From JALEFZ01 sp039820545 (lineage in GTDB: Bacteria; Bacteroidota; Bacteroidia; J057), in NCBI GenBank assembly GCA_039820545.1, contig JBCBPW010000014.1, positions 1 through 64,000 of the forward strand: 64,000 nucleotides of DNA, given 5' to 3'. Positions 26,291 through 35,023 of the stretch are shown here, in pieces. The first letter of the stretch is position 1. The number at the start of each line of letters is the position of its first letter. The notes below the pieces were generated by a model, which was not told the origin of the DNA, did not search any database, and saw only the letters and a list, made by a program, of their open reading frames with translations. The translations under genes were made by a program, and so were the position numbers.

Positions 26291-27067
26291 ATGAAGCAAG
26301 TTTGGAATATAGGGTATAAAGTACTAGCCGTAGGTCTTGTCCTTTATAGCATTACTTACGGTTTGCTCGTCAAAATGCCTCTGATGAATGCACTGTGGGG
26401 ACAGTCGGTTCGTGGAATCTTGTATCATGTACCCATGTGGTTCGCAGAGATTGTCTTGATGACTATTTCGGTCGTTTTTTCTATCCGTGTGCTTCGCGCT
26501 CTGGACCCTGACCGCAAGGTGCGCATTGATCCACTACCCCTAGATATCAAAGCACGTGAAGCGGCTCTTGTCGGCATCCTTTTCAATGCCCTGGGATTGG
26601 CGACAGGTATCGTCTGGCAACGCGTAACATGGGGAGACAGCTTGTCCAGTGATGACTTTGCTGCGTGGTGGGCATGGGACCCTATTCAAGTCTGTGCCCT
26701 CGTCGGCATGCTGATCTATCTCGCCTATTTCTTGCTTCGCTCTTCTTTCTCCGAACCCGAACAGCGCGCCCGTATAGGAGCTGTATACAATGTGTTTGCC
26801 TTCGCCCTATTGATTCCGCTTTTCTTCGTCATACCTGCGATGTTAGATGGACTCCATCCGACCTCCAACGGAAGTGAAGCGGGAGGGGGATCTTTCGTAG
26901 CCAAAGGTCAAGTAGACAATACCGTACGAATGGTTTTGTATCCTGGGATGCTAGGTTTCATCCTAATGGGCGTATGGCTATGGGAAGTCCGGTATCGCCT
27001 GTCTTTAGTAAGACAACGCTTTGAAGATTGGGCTGCGGATCGTACCTACACCATGGAGAATGCTTGA
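26291..27067 (+). CDS. ccmC: Cytochrome c maturation protein CcmC
   Basis: 258 residues, six membrane segments. It contains the tryptophan-rich heme-handling motif in WWAWDPIQVCALVGMLIYLAYF (about 120-145), and His residues in the flanking periplasmic segments. CcmC loads heme onto CcmE at the periplasmic face. It is followed closely by the ccmD-like, ccmE and ccmF genes on the same strand. Confidence 0.93.
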   Translation: MKQVWNIGYKVLAVGLVLYSITYGLLVKMPLMNALWGQSVRGILYHVPMWFAEIVLMTISVVFSIRVLRALDPDRKVRIDPLPLDIKAREAALVGILFNALGLATGIVWQRVTWGDSLSSDDFAAWWAWDPIQVCALVGMLIYLAYFLLRSSFSEPEQRARIGAVYNVFAFALLIPLFFVIPAMLDGLHPTSNGSEAGGGSFVAKGQVDNTVRMVLYPGMLGFILMGVWLWEVRYRLSLVRQRFEDWAADRTYTMENA

Positions 27068-27110
27068 TTTTTTTCATACTTTTTAAAAACACACGTTTAG
27101 TCTCATTTAT

Positions 27111-27308
27111 ATGTTCAAAGGCACTTCTTTCCTTTTTCTTCTTCAAGACCACAGACAGGAATTCCTGTTTGCCAGTGAGAAGATCTATGCTGTCATGACG
27201 ATTGTCCTGCTGGTATTTCTAGGTTTCCTCACCTATTTATTATTTACAAGCCGTAAGGTGAGCCAGTTGGAGAAGCAAATGAAGGAATTCGAAGATCAGA
27301 AGAATTAA
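27111..27308 (+). CDS. ccmD: CcmD-like small membrane protein
   Basis: 65 residues with one membrane segment (IYAVMTIVLLVFLGFLTYLLF) followed by a charged coiled-coil-like tail (RKVSQLEKQMKEFEDQK). Its size, topology and position between ccmC and ccmE fit CcmD, which helps release heme-loaded CcmE from CcmC. Assignment rests mainly on context, since CcmD is poorly conserved. Confidence 0.8.
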   Translation: MFKGTSFLFLLQDHRQEFLFASEKIYAVMTIVLLVFLGFLTYLLFTSRKVSQLEKQMKEFEDQKN

Positions 27309-27366
27309 TCGGACGTAAGGAAGAGGCATGCTTTTAGATGTCTCAGATTGATTATAAATACAAGGA

Positions 27367-27774
27367 ATGAAAACAACACACATCGTCATTCTGGTTGCTT
27401 TAGCAGGGTTTGTGGCCCTTTTGGGAATCAACCTGGGGAAAAATACCAGCACATACACAGACTTTTCCGCGGCAAAAGCCAGCGAGAAAGAAGTTCATAT
27501 CGTGGGAGAATGGGTCAATCGTGACCAGTCCAACTATGATCCTACCCGTGACCTGTTTCAATTCTATATGAAGGATACAGTGGATAATGTGCAGCTCGTA
27601 CATTATTATGATCCCAAACCCGACAACTTCGAATCTGCAGAGAAAGTAGTGATTATTGGAGCTTTTGAACGCGGCGTATTCGTAGCAGATAAGATCATCA
27701 TGAAGTGCCCATCAAAATTCGAACAGACGGAACTCACGGCTGTTGAACCTAAGTTTGGTGTGCCACTAGATTAA
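27367..27774 (+). CDS. ccmE: Heme chaperone CcmE, Cys-type variant
   Basis: 135 residues: one N-terminal anchor (IVILVALAGFVALLGINLG) and a beta-barrel OB-like domain. In E. coli CcmE heme is bound covalently by the His of an HxxxY motif. Here the corresponding place reads C114-PSK-F118 after VFVADKIIMK, so the ligand would be Cys. CxxxY-type CcmE proteins are known from system I variants in archaea and some bacteria. It carries heme from CcmC to CcmF in the periplasm. The last residue of the motif is Phe, not Tyr. Confidence 0.88.
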   Translation: MKTTHIVILVALAGFVALLGINLGKNTSTYTDFSAAKASEKEVHIVGEWVNRDQSNYDPTRDLFQFYMKDTVDNVQLVHYYDPKPDNFESAEKVVIIGAFERGVFVADKIIMKCPSKFEQTELTAVEPKFGVPLD

Positions 27775-27867
27775 TCCATTATATAAGGTAATCACGCATA
27801 CGGGAAATGAACGTTTCGTCCATGGCCTGTAATCTGATTTCTCAAGGTCTATAAAAAATACACATAT

Positions 27868-30800
27868 ATGGAATTCACCGGAGGGAAACTCGGCGAATTA
27901 TTCACCTCACTTGCTTTTGCGGCCTCCTTGGTGGCTATGATCAGTTTCTTCCTCGCAGATATGCGCGAAGGGAAGGAAAAAGCAAACTGGGAAAAAATGG
28001 GGCTTTGGGGCTTTGGCATACACGCCTTGAGCATCCTGGGCATCATCGCTACGTTGTTTGGGCTGATCTACACCCACAATTATAACTATCATTATGTCTG
28101 GGCACATGCTTCCAACGAGCTGCCTGTTCACTTCATGATCTCCTGCTTTTGGGAAGGACAAGAAGGAAGCTTCCTGCTATGGTGCTTCTGGCATGCTGTC
28201 CTGGGACTCATCCTCATGCGGAGTAAGGCCGACTGGCGAAATGGTGTCATGGGCATCATTGCCTCTATCGAACTGATTCTATCCTCGATGCTGTTGGGAG
28301 TCTATGTAGGTGAATCCATCGTCTGGGGAGCTTATCTGTTATTGGCACTACTGCCCAGTATGTATTTGGGTTATCTATTTGTCCGCCGACGTGATGAACT
28401 TAGTCTAAATGGGAACTTCCACCTCGCCTCATTATTTGTCGGAGGGAGCTTCCTACTGCTGCTTTTCTCAGGCCAACTCGGACACAGCGTCGGACTGATT
28501 CCCTCAATGGAAGTATTCTCCCTTTCGGGCATGGGATTTTGGTTGCTCCTCCTCTTTGTTTTGGGATACGCTGCTTTGTATTTTGTATATGTAGGAAAGG
28601 TCGCCAAGACAGCCAAAGCCCATTTATGGGAACTTGTGTCAGGTGCCATCCTCATTGCGTTGGGATTATTTGTTGTCTATTACGATCCCGAAGTATGGAA
28701 ACTGGGCAGCACACCTTTTTTGACAATCAAAGATGCCTTCCCCGACGATAAAGTCTGGGCTACAGATCCCAACTTTGTACCCAAAAATGGTACAGGTTTG
28801 AATCCCTTACTTCAGAACTATTGGATGGTGATCCACCCGCCTACTTTGTTCCTTGGATTTGCTTCTACGACAGTGCCCTTTGCCTTCGTGATGGCAGCGC
28901 TCCTACGCGGGAAGTACGACCAGTGGATCAAGCCTTCTATGCCTTGGATGTCCTTTTCGGTTATGATTCTCGGTATCGGGATCATCATGGGTGGCTACTG
29001 GGCATACGAGACATTGAACTTCGGCGGCTATTGGAACTGGGACCCTGTAGAGAATTCTTCTTTTGTGCCTTGGTTGACAGGCGTAGCATCGCTCCACGCG
29101 ATGTTGATCTATCGCAAGACGAAGGCCTATCTGAAGATGGCGATGCTATTGATCATCAGCACCTTCTTGCTGGTATTATACTCTACCTTCTTGACACGTT
29201 CAGGTATTTTGGGAGATACTTCGGTTCACACCTTTACCGACTTGGGACTTTCAGGACAATTGTTGGTGTTGGTCGCGATCTATGTGACGTTTGTGGCCGT
29301 CGTGATGTTCTACCGCTGGAAAGATATTCCGCAGCGTTCGGACGAAAGTAAGGTTTGGAGTGCAGAGTTTTGGCTGTTTATGGGGGTACTTGTATTTCTG
29401 GGGTCTTCCCTGGCGATTTTGGTATTTACCTCTCTGCCTGTCTTCAATAAAATCTTTGGAACCAGTGCTGCCCTACCTGGATATGTGCAGTTTTTCTATT
29501 ATCAATGGACCATCTTCTTTGCCGTAGGCTTCGGTGTGGCATCGGGTATCGGGCAGTTTTTGTGGTGGAAAATGGGAAGAGATAAATCTATCGGAGATGC
29601 GCTTTTCCGTCCGTTTTTGATCGCAGTTTTAAGTGGCTGTGCCATCTTGGTAGGTATCTGGTATGGCGCCGAGTGGAACTTCGCTTTTGATGACGAGTTT
29701 GCTGAGATCATTTCGGATGAGAAGCTGTCGGGCAATGCCTTGAGTGACGTATTCTCCTACATTTACTTTGGCATTTTCAATGTAGGAGATGAGTTGCTCT
29801 TGTTTTCTTCCTTATTTGCCTTCTTCGCCAATCTCGACGTACTCATCAGTCTCCTTCGCAAAAACCGCAAGGGCTTGAAGGTAATGGGAGGAACAGTCGT
29901 ACATATAGGATTTGCGTTGATGTTGATCGGTATGCTATTCTCTTCGGGATATGATCAAGTGATCTCAAAGAATCTACGTCCAGAAGATCTCGCACGATTC
30001 CCCGAGAAGGAGCGCATGGATAATGTTCTTCTCCCCAAGAATGATCCCACACAGATCTGGGGTTATGATGTGACTTACATTGGGAGAAAAGAGGCAAAAC
30101 CACCCGTGACCGATCTTCGCATTCTGGAAGAAGACTTACTCAATGCCAAAATTGCCTTTGAAGATGCTTCTGGTGATACCTGGGCACTGATTGTGCCTAG
30201 AGGACCTTTCTTGAAGAAAGAAACAAATAATATTCATTCGACCAGTGATAACGAAGCGGCAGTACAGCGAGAAGTCTTGGGCGAAATTGACCTGGATTTG
30301 ATCCAAAATAAACTCAACCAGAATCTACCTTCATTCGAGCCTGAGCGCATCAATGGAAGGATGTTGTTTGGATTGAGATTTGACAAACTTGGTGAGACGC
30401 AGCATTCATTTACCGTTTTCCCTGAATCTGAGATCAATATGACGGGAGATGGGATCATCAACCACCCCAGCCGTAAAATTTATTGGAACAAAGACGTCTA
30501 TGTACATGTCTCGAGTCTTCCCAAGTCAGAGGAAGCCGAAACACGCTTCTTTAACCTAGATATGCAGATAGGAGATACGGCACGCTATGAAGACATTGTA
30601 TTCTACTTGGAGAATCTAACCAATCTGTCACAGCGGCCCGATCTCACCAAATACGATGTTGCAGCAGCTGCCAATCTCAAAGCATTCCGCGCAGGTAAGA
30701 CATATTCGACTCAGCCTGTGTTTGTAATCGAAGGCAATAAGCCAGGCATGATACAGGACAGGATCGAGGAGTTGGGAATGGACTTTGCCTTTGTAGGAAT

Positions 30801-30984
30801 TGAACCTGATAAAAATATGGTTCACTTGCAGGTACGATACGTCAAACCAGATGCAGATTTTGTCATCATCAAAGCGATTCAAAAACCCTTTATCAACCTA
30901 CTTTGGTTGGGGACATTCATCCTCACAGCAGGATTTCTAATCTCTATCTATCGCCGAGTGCAGGAGAGCAAAAAGAAGGGATAG
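27868..30984 (+). CDS. ccmF: Cytochrome c heme lyase CcmF (CcmF/CcsA family)
   Basis: 1038 residues, far longer than the roughly 650 of E. coli CcmF but usual for this phylum. It has about 15 membrane segments and the WWD heme domain GGYWNWDPVENSSFVPWL near residue 390. Residues about 690-1005 form a large soluble part before a final membrane segment. It attaches heme to CxxCH apo-cytochromes in the periplasm. It is the last gene of the cluster, followed by a strong terminator. No ccmG or ccmH lies in the window. Confidence 0.93.
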   Translation: MEFTGGKLGELFTSLAFAASLVAMISFFLADMREGKEKANWEKMGLWGFGIHALSILGIIATLFGLIYTHNYNYHYVWAHASNELPVHFMISCFWEGQEGSFLLWCFWHAVLGLILMRSKADWRNGVMGIIASIELILSSMLLGVYVGESIVWGAYLLLALLPSMYLGYLFVRRRDELSLNGNFHLASLFVGGSFLLLLFSGQLGHSVGLIPSMEVFSLSGMGFWLLLLFVLGYAALYFVYVGKVAKTAKAHLWELVSGAILIALGLFVVYYDPEVWKLGSTPFLTIKDAFPDDKVWATDPNFVPKNGTGLNPLLQNYWMVIHPPTLFLGFASTTVPFAFVMAALLRGKYDQWIKPSMPWMSFSVMILGIGIIMGGYWAYETLNFGGYWNWDPVENSSFVPWLTGVASLHAMLIYRKTKAYLKMAMLLIISTFLLVLYSTFLTRSGILGDTSVHTFTDLGLSGQLLVLVAIYVTFVAVVMFYRWKDIPQRSDESKVWSAEFWLFMGVLVFLGSSLAILVFTSLPVFNKIFGTSAALPGYVQFFYYQWTIFFAVGFGVASGIGQFLWWKMGRDKSIGDALFRPFLIAVLSGCAILVGIWYGAEWNFAFDDEFAEIISDEKLSGNALSDVFSYIYFGIFNVGDELLLFSSLFAFFANLDVLISLLRKNRKGLKVMGGTVVHIGFALMLIGMLFSSGYDQVISKNLRPEDLARFPEKERMDNVLLPKNDPTQIWGYDVTYIGRKEAKPPVTDLRILEEDLLNAKIAFEDASGDTWALIVPRGPFLKKETNNIHSTSDNEAAVQREVLGEIDLDLIQNKLNQNLPSFEPERINGRMLFGLRFDKLGETQHSFTVFPESEINMTGDGIINHPSRKIYWNKDVYVHVSSLPKSEEAETRFFNLDMQIGDTARYEDIVFYLENLTNLSQRPDLTKYDVAAAANLKAFRAGKTYSTQPVFVIEGNKPGMIQDRIEELGMDFAFVGIEPDKNMVHLQVRYVKPDADFVIIKAIQKPFINLLWLGTFILTAGFLISIYRRVQESKKKG

Positions 30985-31005
30985 GGAGTGTATAATAAGG
31001 AAATG

Positions 31006-31040
31006 AAAGGGTGTACAATTTGCTTGTACACCCTTTCTTA
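31006..31040 (+). terminator. Intrinsic terminator after ccmF
   Basis: AAAGGGTGTACAA pairs perfectly with TTGTACACCCTTT across a five-base loop, 22 bases after the stop codon, then CTTA. Confidence 0.75.
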
Positions 31041-31077
31041 GGTAAATGGTAAGAGATTATTCAACTGAAGACACAGT

Positions 31078-31935
31078 CTATCTTCCACGCGTCCTAACCA
31101 TCGCATCTTGCTTGACTACATACGATACAAGTTTCCATGTCTCTTGTCGCACGAGGTCTCTTACTTCAATAAATTTATTCCAGATTTCCTGTTCTACTAG
31201 GTTGTCGTGTGCCTGTTCCCAAAGCCCAGGTGTGGGTTCCTTGGTGAGCATCTCCCAGTTGGCGTATTCATCCATTGTGATGTATTGATAGGGATAATCG
31301 ACACCTAGAGGAAGGGTACGTTTCAGTAGAGACCAGTTTTGCATGTCTCCAGCTTTTACGCGTAGACTGTGCAAAGGCAGTGCATATTGCTTCTCTAGAT
31401 TTTCGTAGTAGTTGGCTACCACATCAGGTACACGCATGAAGTTGACCTGCATAAAATCTGAGGGTTCCTGAAGCTTGATGGGCGTAGTACCTGATATGAA
31501 AGTAAAAGCTTCTCCTTTGACCAGTTCGCGAGATGCCCGTGTCTTTTCGAGTATGGCTTCTGTATCTACATTGGGATTGAGTTTCTTGAACATAGCCCTA
31601 AAACCATCTGGAGATTGATTTTTCAAACTCTCCGTACTTGGAAATATGTTGATGGCTACAAAGTCATAGTCTCTATTAGAGCCATAAGGATAAGTCACTT
31701 CAAAAAGAAACCATGCGATCATCTCACCTGACGCGACCCGCGACTCATGCAGGGGTCTCCACAACTCTGATTCGATCTTCAAGTACTCTGACCGAAGGGT
31801 TTTGCTTTTTAGGTAAGCAATATCCAGGACTTGGGTGGATGAGTTCCTTTGGGTTTGAGAGATAAGCTGCGCATGTGTAGGACTCGGAGCCCAGAGGATA
31901 GCGAGTAAAAAACTGAAAATGAGAACGTGTTTCAT
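31078..31935 (-). CDS. Hypothetical secreted protein
   Basis: 285 residues with a signal peptide (MKHVLIFSFLLAILWAPSPTHA). The mature protein shows two similar halves, each with a phrase of the type LW-PLHESRVASGEM / ALPLHSLRVKAGDMQNWSL and a following TYPYG / TLPLGVDYPY. That suggests an internal duplication of a ferredoxin-like (dimeric alpha-beta barrel) unit. I know no function. It is convergent with ccmF across that gene's terminator. Confidence 0.65.
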   Translation of the reverse strand: MKHVLIFSFLLAILWAPSPTHAQLISQTQRNSSTQVLDIAYLKSKTLRSEYLKIESELWRPLHESRVASGEMIAWFLFEVTYPYGSNRDYDFVAINIFPSTESLKNQSPDGFRAMFKKLNPNVDTEAILEKTRASRELVKGEAFTFISGTTPIKLQEPSDFMQVNFMRVPDVVANYYENLEKQYALPLHSLRVKAGDMQNWSLLKRTLPLGVDYPYQYITMDEYANWEMLTKEPTPGLWEQAHDNLVEQEIWNKFIEVRDLVRQETWKLVSYVVKQDAMVRTRGR

Positions 31936-32265
31936 TGAATTTGGGTGAGTAGTAGTGAAACGTATGTTAATATTGATCCTTTCTCATATTAAACTACTGA
32001 AGATTCATAATTTTTCCTACAAAAATCCATGGTTAAACACTGATTTGCGAAAGTTTGGCTAAAATATATACGTATTTGGACAAATACCTTGCGCAAATGG
32101 TAAATCTAGCTTCACTAGTTAATAGGCCCAAAAAAGAGAGAAGTTGCGGTTCATATGTTGTATAAAAAAGATGGGTATAGCCCATTTATCCACACGAAAA
32201 GATGAGATCAAGATTGAATATATATGATGGACTTTCTAAATTATTGAAGGAAAATAACTCCTATC
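31936..32265. other. Divergent intergenic region
   Basis: 330 AT-rich bases between the secreted-protein gene (minus) and the TPR kinase gene (plus). It has a small ATGGG/CCCAT stem-loop at 32171-32185. TTTG words occur near 32043, 32053 and 32075, but I find no properly spaced TAnnTTTG. No gene seen. Confidence 0.4.
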
Positions 32266-34209
32266 ATGATATTCAGTCGTTTCTCCTGCTTGCCTTTCCT
32301 TTTGATTTTCATGAGTCATTTCTCTCTCATGAGTCAATCCGCTATTGATTCACTGGTTCATCTAGCGGCGACGAGTCCCTCAGACACCCAAAGGATCCTA
32401 TGGCTGACAAATGCCTCAGATCTGGCCCTAGATGCCAATCAAGACTCTTTGGCCTTGAAGCTAGTCCGACCCCTCCAGAAGGAAGTTGAATCTATGGATT
32501 GGGATCGAGGCTTGGCCGAAGTATACTTCTTCATGGGATACGGATATTATCGCATCAAAAATTTTGATAGCGCCAGATTTTTTATGACTCTGGCAGACAG
32601 CCTATACCTTGGGATGGATCGAAAAGATAAGCTGATCCAGACAGGAAATGTATTTGCCACCATTGCCTTGTATAGTGGGGATTATGACCTTGCAGTGAAA
32701 GAATATGTCAAGGTATTGGCACAAGCAGAGGAAGCGAAGGATACGAGTTTTATCGCTGGGATCAAGACGAATATCGGATGGGTGAGCTACCGTGGGGAAA
32801 TGTATGCACAGGCCCGATCCTATACCTTGGAAGCCCAGCAAATCTATCAGCAAATCGGTAGTCATTCGGGGGTAGCGCAAACCAATCAAAATCTGGCAGC
32901 GATTTATGCAGATTTGGGAAGCATGGACACGAGTCTTAGCTATATGTTAGCCGCATTGGAGAGTTGGAAGGCACAAGGGAATGACTTCAAGGTGGCTTGG
33001 GGATATAGCAATCTGGGAGGTGTGTACAACTATATGGAAGATTATGAAAAAGCAGATGAAGCTTTCCTCAAGGCAATTGAATTGTTTAAAGACGTAGATG
33101 ATCCTCATGGTCATGCAACGGTCTTATTCAACTTCGCCAAAAATTTAATAGATAGAAAAAGCTATCGATCAGCACTTCCTTATGTGCAGAAGGCAAGAGA
33201 AATAGCTGAGGCTACAGATTACTACGATGTGTACGCCAATGCCATCGACAATCTAGCTTTGGCGCAGTTTCACTTGGGAGAATATAAGCAAGCATACATC
33301 AACAGATCTTTCCATCAGCGTTTAGAAGACTCCGTCAGAGGAGCCGATATACAGGACAGGATTGCCAATATTCAGGCTCAATATGAGACAGAGAAAAAGG
33401 AGCGTGTGATTGCGGAGCAGGAACGGGATTTGGCCCTTCAGCAGGCAGATTTAAAGGAGAAACGAACGCAAAATGTTATGTTGATTGCGGCCTTGATCAC
33501 CTTGGTGCTAGGTGGGGGACTTTTTTACACGCGCTATCGTAGCATTCAGGGGCAAAAGCTCCAACAAGCGGTGATTACGGAGCAAGAAAAAGGATTAGAG
33601 GCTGTATTTCTCGCCACAGAAGAAGAGCGTAAACGCATCGCCAAAGATCTTCACGACGGGGTAGGTCAGCAGCTTTCAGCGCTCAAGATGGGCTTCCAGC
33701 AGTTGAAAGACCAGATTATGGACACCGATACCCAACAGTCATTCACTTATCTAGGAACCCTCATAGATGAGACAGCTCAAGATACGCGTACTATTTCACA
33801 TCAGATGATGCCTCGCGCATTGACGGAGTTGGGGTTGGTTCCCGCCATTGAGGACTCTCTATACAAAACCTTGGGAACAGCGAGAATCGATTTTGACTTC
33901 GAGCATTTCAATCTTCAGGAACGGTACGAGGAGCGCAAAGAGATCGCGATTTATCGCATATTACAGGAACTCGTCAACAACGTCATTAAGCACTCGGAAG
34001 CGAAGCATGTGTCGGTTCAGTTGTATCAAGGAGGAAGTCAGTTACACCTTGTAGTAGAAGATGATGGGCGGGGCGTTCGTCAAGGAAAATCGGATGGACA
34101 TGGATGGCTGAATATCAAAAACCGACTCAGCACGTTTAAAGGAAAATTTCAAATGTCTTCAGAGATAGAGGGAGGCACAGTAGCCACGATTTCGATTCCC
34201 ATCGCATGA
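32266..34209 (+). CDS. TPR-containing sensor histidine kinase (HisKA_3/NarX type)
   Basis: 647 residues: signal-like N-terminus, periplasmic tetratricopeptide repeats (about 60-370), a coiled coil, one membrane segment (MLIAALITLVLGGGLFYTRY, about 405-425), then HisKA_3 with DLHDGVGQQLSALKMG (phospho-acceptor His 463) and a HATPase_c domain (LVNNVIKHSEAKHV, DDGRGV). The TPR part probably senses or scaffolds rather than binds a known ligand. Its stop overlaps the regulator start by four bases (ATGA), so the two are translated together. Confidence 0.93.
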   Translation: MIFSRFSCLPFLLIFMSHFSLMSQSAIDSLVHLAATSPSDTQRILWLTNASDLALDANQDSLALKLVRPLQKEVESMDWDRGLAEVYFFMGYGYYRIKNFDSARFFMTLADSLYLGMDRKDKLIQTGNVFATIALYSGDYDLAVKEYVKVLAQAEEAKDTSFIAGIKTNIGWVSYRGEMYAQARSYTLEAQQIYQQIGSHSGVAQTNQNLAAIYADLGSMDTSLSYMLAALESWKAQGNDFKVAWGYSNLGGVYNYMEDYEKADEAFLKAIELFKDVDDPHGHATVLFNFAKNLIDRKSYRSALPYVQKAREIAEATDYYDVYANAIDNLALAQFHLGEYKQAYINRSFHQRLEDSVRGADIQDRIANIQAQYETEKKERVIAEQERDLALQQADLKEKRTQNVMLIAALITLVLGGGLFYTRYRSIQGQKLQQAVITEQEKGLEAVFLATEEERKRIAKDLHDGVGQQLSALKMGFQQLKDQIMDTDTQQSFTYLGTLIDETAQDTRTISHQMMPRALTELGLVPAIEDSLYKTLGTARIDFDFEHFNLQERYEERKEIAIYRILQELVNNVIKHSEAKHVSVQLYQGGSQLHLVVEDDGRGVRQGKSDGHGWLNIKNRLSTFKGKFQMSSEIEGGTVATISIPIA

Positions 34210-34859
34210 AACAGATTGCTAAGATATTTCTGGTAGATGACCATCAGCTCGTGTTAGATGGACTCTCGCGATTGGTAGATGGAGAGGAGGATATGCAAGT
34301 TTTAGGGAGTGCCAACGATGGAAAAACCGCTCTTTCTCTGGTCCCTTCCTTACAGCCTGATCTGGTCCTCATGGACATGGATATGCCCGTGATGAATGGC
34401 TTAGAGGCATCTAGGCAGCTCTTAGCAGGGCATCCTAAGCTTAGAATAGCCATTCTGACTATGCATGCAGAACGTGCCATTGTCGAACGGATGATCAAGC
34501 TAGGTGTATCAGGCTATTTCATCAAGAACGCAGATAAGGACGAGTTCCTCATGGGAATCCGTCTGATCCTCAAGGGTAAAAAGTACTTTCAGGCAGATGC
34601 TTTATTGGGTATGACGCAAAAAAGTCAGGCACTGGGTCAAGGAAGCTCAGAGATGATGAAGCTCTCTATTCTTTCTGCGAGAGAGCAAGAAATCCTCTCC
34701 CTCATTGCGCTTGGTAAAACCTCTAAGGAGATTGCAGAAGCACTCTTCATCTCGACTCGTACAGTCGAAACCCACCGAAAAAACATTCACCAAAAACTGG
34801 AGATCAAGAATCTCGCAGGTCTGATACGGTTTGCAATTAAAGCAGGCCTTGTATCGTAG
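34206..34859 (+). CDS. NarL/LuxR-family response regulator
   Basis: 217 residues: receiver domain with DD at 11-12 and the phospho-acceptor Asp57 in LVLMDMDMPVMNG. A LuxR-type helix-turn-helix follows (about 155-215: LSAREQEILSLIALGKTSKEIAEALFIS, TVETHRKNIHQKL). Partner of the overlapping TPR kinase. Targets are unknown; the next gene encodes a secreted propeller protein. The stop codon is inside a long perfect hairpin. Confidence 0.95.
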   Translation: MKQIAKIFLVDDHQLVLDGLSRLVDGEEDMQVLGSANDGKTALSLVPSLQPDLVLMDMDMPVMNGLEASRQLLAGHPKLRIAILTMHAERAIVERMIKLGVSGYFIKNADKDEFLMGIRLILKGKKYFQADALLGMTQKSQALGQGSSEMMKLSILSAREQEILSLIALGKTSKEIAEALFISTRTVETHRKNIHQKLEIKNLAGLIRFAIKAGLVS

Positions 34860-34888
34860 GCCCACGCCACAGCGTGGGCCTACGATAC
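34851..34888 (+). terminator. Perfect 17-bp hairpin overlapping the regulator stop codon
   Basis: GTATCGTAGGCCCACGC pairs with GCGTGGGCCTACGATAC around a CACA loop. The TAG stop at 34857-34859 is in the left arm. There is no T-run, so it may protect or end the mRNA in another way. Confidence 0.6.
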
Positions 34889-35023
34889 CCAAAACTACGT
34901 AGGGAAATGCCCACTTCTACGGAAGGATTCAGCGCTTTTACACCCCAACTTTGATATGTGGATGCAAAGTAAACGAGCCGTATCCACGAGCGCTGAATTT
35001 TTATACATTTAATCCCTAGTATC

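Noticed and set aside
28821..29351. A 176-residue frame inside ccmF in another frame
   Set aside because: It is a shadow of the WWD-containing region of CcmF. Its Asp/Arg-rich content follows from codon shift.
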